A DNA stretch of 64,000 bases. It comes from Streptomyces graminofaciens. Lineage in GTDB: Bacteria; Actinomycetota; Actinomycetes; Streptomycetales; Streptomycetaceae. Positions 25,020 to 34,296 of this stretch are shown here, in pieces (positions within the stretch are counted from its first letter, which is position 1; the number at the start of each line of letters is the position of its first letter). Position numbers and translations under genes: made by a program. The notes beneath the pieces are model-generated. The model was not told the DNA's origin. It saw only the letters and a list, made by a program, of their open reading frames with translations, and ran no database searches. The DNA is taken from the NCBI RefSeq assembly GCF_030294945.1, contig NZ_AP018448.1, positions 248,001-312,000 on the forward strand. The letters are read 5' to 3'.

Positions 25020-26691
25020 TCTCGCCGTTTCGGTTGAGATGAGGCCGGAAGCGGGGAGGAAATACGAAAGTGCCTTCTGAGCTGGGACGGTTGTCGAGGG
25101 GTTCTGTCGGTCCAAGTGGAAGGCACTTTCTGCGCGTGCAGGGTATCGGTTCTCGTCCCAAGCTCCACGTCTCCACTGACGGTTCGGGGGTGGTCGGGCA
25201 CGCGGGCGCACGTTTGCTGGCGGATCTTGCCGATGCCACCGGTCTGACCTCCGCCTACTCCACTGCGCTCAGGCCGTTGCGACCGCGTGGCACCGGGCAC
25301 GATCCAGGTCGGACCTTCACCGATCTCGCGGTGATGCTCGCCGACGGCGGTGAGGCGATAGCGGATCTGGCCGTGCTGCGGGACCAGGGCGAGGTATTCG
25401 GACCGGTCGCCTCCACGCCCACCGCCTGGCGGTTGCTCGCCGCCACCGACGGGGCAGTACTCGCTTCGCTGCGAGCGGCCCGCGCCTCAGCCCGGGAAGT
25501 CGCCTGGATGCAGGCGGCCGAGACCGGCCAGGGCATACCCGCCGTCCAGGCCGACGGACGAGAACTTCCCGGCCTGGTCCTGGACCTCGACGCCACGCTG
25601 ATCACCTCCCACTCGGAAAAGGAACAGGCCGCGCCCACTTACAAAGGCGGCTTCGGCTTTCATCCGCTGCTTTGCTTCCTCGCGAACACCGGCGAGGCCA
25701 TGTCTGGCCGACTGCGGCCCGGCAACTCCGGAGCCAACACCGCCGCCGATCACATCGCGGTGCTGGACGACGCCCTCGCGCAGATCCCCGACGCTCACCG
25801 GTATGGCACCCAGATCCTGGTCCGCGCCGACAGCGCCGGATCCGCGAAAGCCTTCCTCACTCACATCCGGACCTTGCGCGAGCACGGGCTGAACCTGCGG
25901 TTCTCGGTCGGATACGCGGTCACCGAGCCAGTCCGTCGTGCAATCCGCTCACTGCCCGAAGCTCTCTGGCATCCCGCCCTGGACCAGAACGGGACACTGC
26001 GAGACGGCGCCGAGGTCGCCGAACTGACCGGCATGGTCGACCTCGCCGGTTACCCGGCCGGCACCCGCATCACAGTGCGGCGCGAACGACCGCACCCCGG
26101 CGCCCAACTGTCCCTGTTCGACCACAACGAGGGCCTGCGGCACCAGGTATTCCTTACCGATACCCCTTACTCCGGCGGCGGCTCCGCACAGTTCCTCGAG
26201 GTCCGCCACCGAGGACACGCCACCGTCGAGGACCAGATCCGGTGCGGCAAGAACACTGGCTTCGGCCACTTCCCCTCCCGCCATTTCGACGTCAACGCCA
26301 CCTGGCTTGAACTCAGCCTCACGGCGATCGATCTCCTCGCCTGGGCCCGCGTCCTCCTGCTGGATGGCGAACTCGCCGCCGCCGAACCCAAGAAACTTCG
26401 CTACCGGCTGCTACACGTTGCCGCCCGCCTCACCCGCGGTGGACGCCGCCTCCGCCTGCGGATCTCGGCGACCTGGCCCTGGAGACACTAACTGGCCACG
26501 GCCTTCCACCGCCTCGCCGCACTGCCCCGACCGGCTGACTGACCTGCGGCCCCCGCCCACCCACGATCCGAAGGACCCGGAGAACCCGACCATTGCGCCG
26601 GGACTCCACCATGCCCAGGCAACAGAATCGCCTCGACCACCCAACAGTTGATGATCAACGCAGCCGCCTCAGTCCAACCGAAACGGCGAGG
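25020..26691 (+). mobile_element. IS1380 family insertion sequence, complete
   Basis: Perfect 16-bp inverted repeats CTCGCCGTTTCGGTTG (25021-25036) and complement (26675-26690). One transposase gene fills the element. A hairpin with 12-bp arms (25066-25077 and 25119-25130) lies between the left end and the likely transposase start. Confidence 0.88.
25136..26491 (+). CDS. IS1380 family transposase
   Basis: A 451-residue transposase from the GTG at 25136 (the frame is open from 25070). Features are KLHVSTDGSGVVGHAGARLL at the start, then VLDLDATLITSHSEKE (first Asp), TQILVRADSAGSAKAFL (second Asp) and a Glu in the C-terminal VEDQIRCGKNTGFGHFPSRH segment, the family pattern. An element hairpin includes the GGAAGG that would serve as ribosome site, so its folding could lower translation from read-through transcripts. 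The coding sequence appears intact. Confidence 0.88.
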   Translation: MQGIGSRPKLHVSTDGSGVVGHAGARLLADLADATGLTSAYSTALRPLRPRGTGHDPGRTFTDLAVMLADGGEAIADLAVLRDQGEVFGPVASTPTAWRLLAATDGAVLASLRAARASAREVAWMQAAETGQGIPAVQADGRELPGLVLDLDATLITSHSEKEQAAPTYKGGFGFHPLLCFLANTGEAMSGRLRPGNSGANTAADHIAVLDDALAQIPDAHRYGTQILVRADSAGSAKAFLTHIRTLREHGLNLRFSVGYAVTEPVRRAIRSLPEALWHPALDQNGTLRDGAEVAELTGMVDLAGYPAGTRITVRRERPHPGAQLSLFDHNEGLRHQVFLTDTPYSGGGSAQFLEVRHRGHATVEDQIRCGKNTGFGHFPSRHFDVNATWLELSLTAIDLLAWARVLLLDGELAAAEPKKLRYRLLHVAARLTRGGRRLRLRISATWPWRH

Positions 26692-26769
26692 CTAACTCTT
26701 TGCGATCACCACGAAAGTTGTGCCAGAACCGACCCGTCAACAAACCACGCCGGGGTGCGCGGCAGCGCG

Positions 26770-28969
26770 TTCGGCGGCGGTGCCTGGGACGCGCGGCGGG
26801 GTGTGCTCGGCGCCGGCCCCGGGTCAGGGGCAGCCAGAGCGCGTCGTCGAGGGCGAGGTGGGCGGACCAGCCGGCGCCGGGGGATCGAGCCGGGCGATGA
26901 GGGTACGACTGACCCGCTGGAGTTCCTCGTCGTGGTCGATGCTCTGGAACCTGCCGCCGCGCCGGGGCTGGGCCAGTTGCTCGCGGAGCAGGGGCAGGGC
27001 CGGTGCCGCGAGGGGGCCCATGCGGCCCAGGCAGTTCACGATGTGGTTGGCCGTTGCGGGGTTCTTGGCCATGGCCTGCAACAGGGCGTCCAGGACGGGC
27101 GGTGTCTCGGCCTCGCCGGCGATCTTTCAGAGCGCGGCCGCGCAATGCACCCGGACCCATTCGTAGTCGTGCGTCAGGAGGCCTCGCAGGCGCGGCAGTG
27201 CGACGGAGGGCGGCGGCCCTAACTCGCCGAGCACATCAGCCGCGTCACTGATCCGGAAGGTGATCGGGTCGTCGAGGAGGCCGAGCAGGAGCGGCATGAC
27301 CTCAGCCAGGTCACCGCCGGTGGCCCACAGCGCGGCGACAGCGGCGGGCCGTACGTGCGCGTCGGTGGCGGTGGTCAGCGACCGGATCGTGTCCCGTGCG
27401 CCGGTTGCCGCCGAGCCGAACGCCCCCAGCGCCTTCAGGGCTGATCGCGTGACGCCGTGCTGCTCATGGCGCACCGCAGCGCCGAGCGTGTCCACGAACA
27501 CAGGGACCTAGGCCGGATCGCCGAGGGCGGCCAAGGCGGCCAGGATCGCGTCGGCGCTCATCTCGTTCCACTGCTGGGAGAGGTCGAGCCGGTGCAGGTG
27601 GTCGCGGAGCCGGGGCGCCAACTGGTCCGCCGCCTGCGGCAGATGCCCTGCGCCCTGGATCGCACGCCAGACGTCGACGCCGCTGTCCAGCGCGGCCAGC
27701 AGACTCGGCAGCGCGCGTGCGTCGCCGAGCCGCGCCAAGGCCCGCACGGCCTCCTGATGGCTTCTGCGCAGCAGCACGTCGGGGGCCGCGCCCATACGTG
27801 AGGGCCGTGCGCCGCGCGTTGAGCGTCGATGTGCGCGGCGAGTGCCTCCCGGGCCGGGGCGGCGATCGCGTGGCATGCCTCCAGGACGGCCGCAGCCTCG
27901 GCGGCGACCTCCTGGTCGGCCGTGGTGAGCTGGCCGGCGACCAGCAGGAGGCGGCCGGTGTGATCCCCGCGCCAGGTGAGCATCAACTCCCCGCTCATAC
28001 GGACCGCGTCCAGGCGTGAGCCGGGGTCGGGGCTGCTCAGCTGCTCGGCCAGCACTGCGGTGCGCTCGGGGACCCGGGCTCCCAGGGCTTCGTGGAACGT
28101 AAGCAGCAAAGCTGTGGTCCGTGCGTACACGCGCGTGTGCCGGTCGAGATCTTCGAAGGTGGCGGCGATCTGGGGCGCAACCTGTCCGTGGGTGCCGCCG
28201 GGCAGCTCGGAGCCGGTGCGATTGGCCGCACGGGTATGGCGCGGGCAGTCCCGCGCAGCAGGCCGACGGCGACCGGCACGGCATCCTCACCGATCTCATC
28301 CGGAGCGCAGCGGGCCCGCTGGACCACGGCCGCGAGCCGGGTCACCGTGCCCCGGGCCGGGTCGGCGGCGAGCCCCGAGAGCCAGCCCATCACCTGTTCC
28401 GTGGCCGCCGGCAGGCACAGTGCCAGGGTGGCCGCCGCCTGAACGATCCGCAGCCGCGCCGCGATCCCCTGCTCGACGGCCAGCCGCTCGCGCAGCACGG
28501 CGGCGGCCCGGTCGGCGTCGTCGAGGAAAAGTCCGAGCCCTCCGATCGTGGCCAGGCGCACGTCCGGGTCTCGGTCGCGGGCGAGTTCGGCGAACTGCGC
28601 ACCCCGCTCGCGCAGGAAGGCGACGGCCTGCCCGCAGCCCATCGGTGGGTAGTACTCGATCTCGGTGCCGTCGTCCTCAAAGCCCAGGTCGAGGGATTCC
28701 CGGCCGATACTGACCAGCAGCGCGACGACGGCGGCCCACTCAGGCGTGGTGCCGTCGGCGGCCAGCTCGAACAGGAAGGGCAGGCTGGCCGCCGTCGACG
28801 GGTACACGCTGCCCTGATGATGGACCGCGCCGAAGAAGCGGTCGAGGGCCTTGCGGCGTTCCTCGGTGTGCGGGGAGCGCAACGCCCACAGCAGTGCTGG
28901 TACCTCCTCGGCGGTGCCGTACGCGTGCTCCATCGATGCCCAGTCGATGTCATCAAGTCCCTCAAACAT
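26770..28969 (-). pseudogene. HEAT-repeat protein, multiply broken
   Basis: The ATG at 28969 begins MFEGLDDIDWASMEHAYGTA, the start of a common Streptomyces HEAT-repeat protein of about 700 residues. Pieces follow in successive frames: the N-terminal 250 residues to about 28220, RTAVLAEQLSSPDPGSRLDA ... EALAAHIDAQRAAHG, then HQEAVRALARLGDARALPSL with a stop at 27508. Next comes LGAAVRHEQHGVTRSALKAL to a stop at 27127, and then NCLGRMGPLAAPALPLLREQ ... ALDDALWLPL. At least four frameshifts or stops are present. The 3' end lies near the right end of the IS1380 composite. Confidence 0.82.
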
Positions 28970-29482
28970 GATCCGAACCATGAAGGGCAGCACTGACAAC
29001 AAGGGCCGTTCCAGCCACAGGGCCACCAGACGCCATCAGCGCGGCCAGGACCGAAGGGGCGAGGCGTGCTGCGCGGGATCACGGCAAGCGGCCGGGCCCC
29101 CACACCCTTACAAGACGGTGGAGGGAGCCGTCGGGCCCGCGGCGTTGCGCGGTGTGTTCAGGGAGGATACAGGCGCCTGACGCAGAACGCGGGCCAAGTC
29201 GCGTCGTATGCGTTCGGCTTCGCCCCGTACCTGGGCGGGGACGTCGCCGCGCTCGGCGACGAGTCGGCTGAAGATGGGGGTCTCCTGGAACACGGCGTGA
29301 TCTGCTCTCTGTCAGGCTTACCGGGCGGCGGTACGGGGCCAGTGCGGTGGTTTACAGCTGTGAGTCGAGGCCGATAGAGGCCACGTCCGGCACCCTACGG
29401 CGAGGCACTGACAGCGCGGTGTACTCAGCTGTCCAGCCGCCGTCGAAGAGCGCGGTGGCCAGGCGTCATGTACTCATGCCCG
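28970..29482. other. intergenic region with one small open frame
   Basis: About 510 bp upstream of the HEAT-repeat relic. Besides the small frame at 29108-29293 I see no gene. The promoter of the relic would lie here. Confidence 0.4.
29108..29293 (-). CDS. small hypothetical protein
   Basis: A 61-residue frame beginning MFQETPIFSRLVAERGDVPA, then EVRGEAERIRRDL-like helix residues. The N-terminal LVAERGDVPAQVR pattern looks like a conserved small Streptomyces protein, but the C-terminal third (SSLNTPRNAAGP) is low-complexity. No clear ribosome site supports the ATG. It may be real or a relic. Confidence 0.4.
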   Translation of the reverse strand: MFQETPIFSRLVAERGDVPAQVRGEAERIRRDLARVLRQAPVSSLNTPRNAAGPTAPSTVL

Positions 29483-29761
29483 TCAGGTAGCCGGCGGCTC
29501 CTCGTCGTCCGGCACTTGGTGTTCCTGCACCAGTTGCTCGATCTCCCGGGGCACGTCGTACAGCGCCGTCAGGACCAGACCCCACGCCCGGTCCCGCAGT
29601 TCCTCCGGTACCTCGTCCTCGATTTTCTGCGCAAGCCTGCCGATCTCGTCCCGGGCGTCATCTTCCGTGCCCGTGGTCGGCGCGGTCATCACCGCCCACA
29701 GGATCCGGCCGACCCCGGCCGCAACCCGGCCCATGTTGCCGAGTACCGAGCCCACATCCAT
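29483..29761 (-). CDS. hypothetical protein
   Basis: A 92-residue protein starting MDVGSVLGNMGRVAAGVGRI with an excellent GGGGAGGGAG ribosome site before the ATG at 29761. One moderately hydrophobic segment (residues 5-28) is followed by an acidic amphipathic helix (DDARDEIGRLAQKIEDEVPE) and an acidic tail (DDEEPPAT). No family is recognised. The frame remains open upstream into the relic at 29880-30795, so the gene may once have been translated behind it. Confidence 0.6.
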   Translation of the reverse strand: MDVGSVLGNMGRVAAGVGRILWAVMTAPTTGTEDDARDEIGRLAQKIEDEVPEELRDRAWGLVLTALYDVPREIEQLVQEHQVPDDEEPPAT

Positions 29762-29879
29762 CTGCGCTCCCTCCCCTGGTGGTTGCCCCGCCCCAGTGTG
29801 CAGGGCGGGCTCGGCCGTGATTCCGGCGCCCCCGAGGCACATCCTGCCGGAGACCGCGGCTCGTGCGAGTGGCCCGGCT

Positions 29880-30795
29880 GTGCACCGCGGCCGGACGCGC
29901 TGCTCTGCGGTGACGGACCAGCGGTAAGCGGTAGCGAAAGGGGTGCGTGCGGGGCCGAGCTCGCGTTCTTGCCGCGGAGTTGGTGCTGCTTGGGCGAGTC
30001 GGGTGGTGGCCGACGCGAACTGCGCCATGGGGCGTTGTGAGTCGGCGATGACGCGTTCGATGATCTTCTCTTGTCTGCGGGAGAAAGCGGGCGGGCGGGG
30101 CGGGTAGAGGTCTGTGATCGCGTTGTCGAGGCCCGCTCGGGCGATCGGGCGACCGGGCGCCTGCGCCTGATGGATCAGGCGGGTGCACAGGCCGTCTTCG
30201 GTGGTGCCGGCCGTGCGGAACCGGGCGGTGATCTGTTCGATCTGCCGGTGGTGGGCGGGAGGAACCGCACGGCGTCCGCAATGTCCGCAGGCCGGTGGTC
30301 GAGACTGTCGGTAACGAGGTTGCCCGCCGTCCTTTCCACGAGGGCGGGCAGGACAGCAGCCAGGAAGCGGCCCGTTGCGAACATCCGGTACAGGGCGTGA
30401 AGCAGCCGGGCTTCTCCCCCAGCCTCCGCGAGGATGCCGGGCGGCCTGCGTGGTCGGATGCGGCTTCCTTCGTCCGGCTGCCAGGCCGGGCCGTACAGCA
30501 GGCGTCCGGCGCGCAGCGCCATGGTGGCAGCAATGACGCAGGCGGGATGCGCGGCGGGGGGCTGGGGCAGCGGAGATGTCTGGCCTCGGCGGCGTGCGAG
30601 GTAGCCGTACGGGGGCAGGAGCGGGTGTGCGCTGGGGTCGTCGAGGTCGACGACGTGATGCCATGCCTCTGCCTCGCGCTGCCACTGGCGGGCTGCGGTG
30701 CGCAGGTCCGTGACCAGCGCGCTCGGAGCGCTGTCCGGTGCGGCGTGGGTGAGGAGTTGGGCCGAAAGGAGCCGGGCCAGGGCCAGGTCATCCGC
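29880..30795 (-). pseudogene. unrecognised protein, truncated and frameshifted
   Basis: The minus strand encodes DLRTAARQWQREAEAWHHVV, PYGYLARRRGQTSPLPQPP and LLHALYRMFATGRFLAAVLP in one frame. Near 30255 it continues in another as AHHRQIEQITARFRTAGTTE ... RRQEKIIERVIADSQRPMAQ. No domain is recognised. The N-terminus is cut where a carboxylase fragment on the other strand begins (about 30790). The 3' boundary is uncertain because the second frame stays open to 29483. Confidence 0.5.
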
Positions 30796-31660
30796 GAACT
30801 CGCCGGCAATCCGCTGGAACTGCACTTCCACTGCGCCATCGGCCTGCCCGGCCTGACCTACCTCAAGGCCGCCGACCTGGGGGTACAGGCCCTCCAAGTC
30901 GCCTGTGGAGCCCTGGCAGGCCGGACCTCGCTGCCCAACGCCCAGCAAATCGTGGCCAATCTGGGCGAGTTCGGCCACACCGTGAACGTCGACGACCGGC
31001 TGCTCGGGGTCGTGGCGGACTACTTCCACCACATGGCCGAGGCCGAAGGACTGCCCGTCGGCGGTCCACGGGACTTCGACGCCGCGTTCATGCGCCACCA
31101 GGTGGCGGGCGGCGTGATGACCACCCTGCGCCGCCAGCTCGACGAACTGGGCTTCGGTGACCGCTTCGACGCCGTGATCGAGGAGGTGACCCGAGTGCGC
31201 GCCGAACTCGGCTTCCCCATCATGGTCACCCCCTTCCCGCAGATGGTGTGCACTCAGGCGCTGTACAACGTCATCGGCGCCGAACGCTACGAGAACGTCA
31301 CCGACCAGGTGATCCGGTACGTGCTCGGCAGCTTCGGCCGCCCCACCGCCCCCGTCGCCCCGGACATCGCCGACCGCATCCTCGACCGGCCGCAGGCCAG
31401 GGAGCTCGCCGCGGAACCACCCCCGTCGACCGTCGCCGAACTGCGGAAACGGTTCCCGCGCGGCATCAGCGACGAAGAACTGCTCCTGCGGGCCACCATG
31501 CCCACCGAGCAGGTGGACGCCATGGTGGCCGCCGGTCCGGCCCGGCGGCACCACGACCCCGCGGTGAAGCCGGTACTGGACCTGCTCCACGGCCTGCGAA
31601 CGCGCCCTGCGATACCCGAACTGATCCTGGAACGGCCCGACTTCCGACTGGAGCTGCACC
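30784..31660 (+). pseudogene. pyruvate carboxylase subunit B / oxaloacetate decarboxylase alpha-type fragment
   Basis: The fragment begins NPLELHFHCAIGLPGLTYLK AADLG, the second half of the TIM-barrel of PYC/OADA carboxyltransferases, where the HCH metal ligands lie. It continues with the conserved carboxylase domain (FMRHQVAGGVMTTLRRQLDE, VTPFPQMVCTQALYNVIG, YVLGSFGRP). The first half of the barrel, with the substrate-binding start, is missing, as is the biotin-binding partner. The gene is cut at about 30790, opposite another truncated gene. It is followed by a HAD phosphatase start at 31661. Confidence 0.8.
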
Positions 31661-32420
31661 ATGACCGCCGAAACGGCGGACGAAGCCGCCGCCTCACTGA
31701 AAGACCGCCTGCGCGACATCCGCGGCATCGTCTTCGACCTGGACGGCACGCTCGTTCTGGGCGCCGGCGCAACCACGGACTCGCCCCCTGCCCGGGGCCC
31801 TGGACGTCACCGCCGCCCTCACCGCCCGGGGCCTGCCCTGGCTCACCTTCACCAACGGCACGACCCGTACACCCGAGGCCTACGCACAGGCACTGCGCCG
31901 CATCGGCTTCGACCTGCCCGACGACGCCATGCTCACCCCCGCCACCAACGCCGTCGACCACTTCGTGGCCATGGGCCACCGAAGCGTGCTGGTGCTGGGG
32001 GGCGAAGGTCTCAAGGAACCGCTCCGCCGCGCGGGCATCGAGAGCGTCGCACCCAAGGGCAGGCCGGAAGCCGACGCCGTACTGGTCGGCTGGTACCGCG
32101 AGTTCACCATGGACGACCTCGAGGCCGCCTGCCATGCCGTCTTCGACGGGGCCAACCTGTACAGCAGCTCGCAGTCGGTGTTCTTCGCCAGCGCCGAGGG
32201 CAGGGCCCTGGGCACGTCCCGGGCCATCTGCGCCATGATCAGCAGTGTCACGGGCGTCGCCGAGCAGGTCGTCGGCAAGCCCTCGCCGATCGGCCTCGGG
32301 TGCGCGGCGAAACGGCTCGGCGCCGCCCCGCACGAGCTATCCGTCGTCGGAGACGACCCGGAACTGGAGATGGCGATGGCCCGTCACGCCGACGCCCTCA
32401 CCATCGCGGTGACCACCTGA
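31661..32420 (+). pseudogene. HAD-IIA (NagD-like) hydrolase, frameshifted
   Basis: The start MTAETADEAAASLKDRLRDI leads into IVFDLDGTLVLG (HAD motif I, DXDGT). Small indels between 31765 and 31795 then shift the frame. The rest reads LPGALDVTAALTARGLPWLT, FTNGTTRTPEAY (motif II), the NagD cap region, VVGKPSPIG (motif III Lys) and VVGDDPELEMAMA (motif IV). All motifs exist but not in one frame. Together with the carboxylase fragment upstream it looks like the end of a former operon. Confidence 0.8.
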
Positions 32421-32554
32421 GTCCACCCCGCGGACCGGTACTCGGCACTGCCGCCGGAGCAAACATCGCGCCTCACCCTTGACGGTGTCGGCGAGCTCCT
32501 CGGATCTCCTGCCTGCGACCGCCTGACCGGATGTGGTGCGCCGGCCTGCCCAGG

Positions 32555-33787
32555 TCAGGCGTCGTCAGCGGTGGCGGGGGCGTCGGCGTCGCGGGCGGAC
32601 ACCGCGGCGACGCGGGGCCGGGTCTCGACTGCGGGGGCGAGGAAGGCGGCGCAGCCGACGCAGGCGAGGACGACGAGCATGGCGGGGCGCAGGCCGATGT
32701 GGTCGCCGAGGAAGCCGAGGCCGGGCGGCCCGACGAGGAAGGCGACATAGCCGATGACGGCGACCAGACTGACCCGGGCCGTCGAGTCGGGGCCGGACTC
32801 CCCGGCGGCCGAGAGCGCGAGGGGGAAGCCGAGCGAGGCACCCAGCCCCCACAACAGCACGGCGGCTCCGGCGAGGACAGCGTTGTCGGAGACGATCACG
32901 AGGAGCAGGCCGAGTGCCCCGGACACCGCACTGGCCCTGACGACGGCGGCGCGGCCGAGCCTGTTCACGAAGAACCCGCCGGAGAAGCGGCCCACTGTCA
33001 TCGCGGCGGCGAATCCCGCGTAGACGAGAGAACCCGATGTGGCGTCCATGTCGTGCCCGTCGACCATGAGCAGCGGCAGCCAGTCGTTGGCCGAGCCCTC
33101 GGCCAGCGCCATCGCCATCACGATCGCACCGATGAGGAGGAGCTTCCCGTCCCTCCACACCGCCGGGCGGTGGCGCCCTCCGCCGTCGGCTCCGTGCGGC
33201 TCCTCGGGGAGGGTGCGGCCGGTGCCCGCCGGGATGGCGCGCACCGAGCAGAGGTAGAGTCCCGCGGCCAGCGGAACGACCGCCGCGAGGTGCCACTGCA
33301 CCGGCACCCCGGCCGCCGTGGCCGCCATGCCCGCACCGGCTCCGACCACCGTGCCCAGGCTGAAGAAGCCGTGCAGGGCGGGCAGGGTGGTCCTGCCGCT
33401 GACCCGTTCGACATCCGTGCCGTCGACGTTCACGGCGACGTCGCCGACGCCGAGACCGGCACCGAAAGCGCACAGTCCCGTGGCCACCACCGCTGCAGAC
33501 GCGGCGAGACTGCCCACGCTGATCACGGCCATGCCGGCCATGAGCAGCCATGTCCCCCAGGCGATCACGCGCCGCGTCCCGAACCCGGACACCAGCCGCC
33601 CGGATAAGGAGATCCCCGCCATGGAGCCGAGTGACAGCCCGAACAGCACCAGTCCCATCTGTGCGGTGGACACGTCCAACCGGTCCCGGATGGCGGGCGT
33701 GCGCGTCACCCACGACGACATGGCGATTCCGGCCAGCAGGAAGAGCAGGAACAGCGCGTGACGGCGCCGGCGCACGGCCTGGTCCAT
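32555..33787 (-). CDS. MFS transporter (YbjJ-like)
   Basis: A 410-residue major facilitator with about 12 transmembrane segments. It opens with RRRRHALFLLFLLAGIAMSS WVTRTPAIRDRL, the characteristic start of the YbjJ/fucose-permease-like group, in which TRTPAIRD is conserved. GRLVSGFGTRRVIAWG is the loop 2-3 motif and GRFSGGFFVNRLGR its second-half copy. A GGAG site precedes the ATG. It is the third gene of a TetR-cupin-MFS operon and probably exports or imports a metabolite of the catabolic island. The substrate is unknown. Confidence 0.88.
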   Translation of the reverse strand: MDQAVRRRRHALFLLFLLAGIAMSSWVTRTPAIRDRLDVSTAQMGLVLFGLSLGSMAGISLSGRLVSGFGTRRVIAWGTWLLMAGMAVISVGSLAASAAVVATGLCAFGAGLGVGDVAVNVDGTDVERVSGRTTLPALHGFFSLGTVVGAGAGMAATAAGVPVQWHLAAVVPLAAGLYLCSVRAIPAGTGRTLPEEPHGADGGGRHRPAVWRDGKLLLIGAIVMAMALAEGSANDWLPLLMVDGHDMDATSGSLVYAGFAAAMTVGRFSGGFFVNRLGRAAVVRASAVSGALGLLLVIVSDNAVLAGAAVLLWGLGASLGFPLALSAAGESGPDSTARVSLVAVIGYVAFLVGPPGLGFLGDHIGLRPAMLVVLACVGCAAFLAPAVETRPRVAAVSARDADAPATADDA

Positions 33788-33863
33788 GAGAATGCTTCTC
33801 CGTGAGGTAGGACAGATGGCGACCGGGCAGAGGATGCGCTTCGTCCCGGGGCTGAAGCAGCTG

Positions 33864-34262
33864 CTACGAGGGGGATCCGCCGGAGCGCTCCGACGGCGGC
33901 TCCAGTCGCGTGTAGGCGTGCACGCGGCTTTCCAGCCCCTGCGGGTTGGGGCCGTAGACGGCGAGCATACGAGCGTATTCCGGTGCCCAGTAACGCCCGA
34001 CGCTCCCGGCCGGGACCTGGATCACGTCGCCCGTGACCGCCTCGACGGTCTCTCCGTCGCACGCGACGAACAGGCGGCCTTCCAGGACGTAGTTGAACTC
34101 GTCGTGCGGATGCTCGTCCGTCCATGACTCGCCCCGCAGTTCCCACTCCATGAGGGCGACTCCCGGTCGGCGGCCCTCACCCGGCGGCACGAAGGCGTGG
34201 CCTCCGGGCCATTGCTCCTTCCGGCGGGCGAGAGGTCCGGAGGGGTATTTCCGCGGCGTCAT
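33864..34262 (-). CDS. cupin domain protein
   Basis: A 132-residue single-domain cupin. The barrel motif EHPHDEFNYVLEGRLFVACD provides His and Glu metal-ligand candidates, and the second motif GDVIQVPAGSVGRYWAP completes the barrel. A good GAGGAAGGGG site precedes the ATG. Small cupins in such positions may act as isomerases, lyases or effector-binding proteins; nothing here decides between these. It is 34 bp downstream of the TetR gene and 76 bp upstream of the MFS gene. Confidence 0.82.
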   Translation of the reverse strand: MTPRKYPSGPLARRKEQWPGGHAFVPPGEGRRPGVALMEWELRGESWTDEHPHDEFNYVLEGRLFVACDGETVEAVTGDVIQVPAGSVGRYWAPEYARMLAVYGPNPQGLESRVHAYTRLEPPSERSGGSPS

Positions 34263-34296
34263 CGTCTGTCCCCTTCCTCTTGGCGAAGGCCGGCCC

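Larger units (their letters stand above)
24242..26691. mobile_element. IS1380 composite carrying an acetyltransferase gene
   Basis: A solo left end (24242-24374), a GNAT gene (24492-25019) and a complete IS1380 element (25020-26691) lie in tandem. The outermost ends are flanked by CTAA on both sides (24238-24241 and 26692-26695), while the inner left end at 25020 has no matching flank. The outer pair therefore appears to have transposed as one unit of 2,450 bp carrying the acetyltransferase. Confidence 0.7.

Noticed and set aside
30295..30783. Plus-strand open frame upstream of the carboxylase fragment as its N-terminus
   Set aside because: This part is antisense to a recognisable minus-strand protein relic and has none of the TIM-barrel start motifs.
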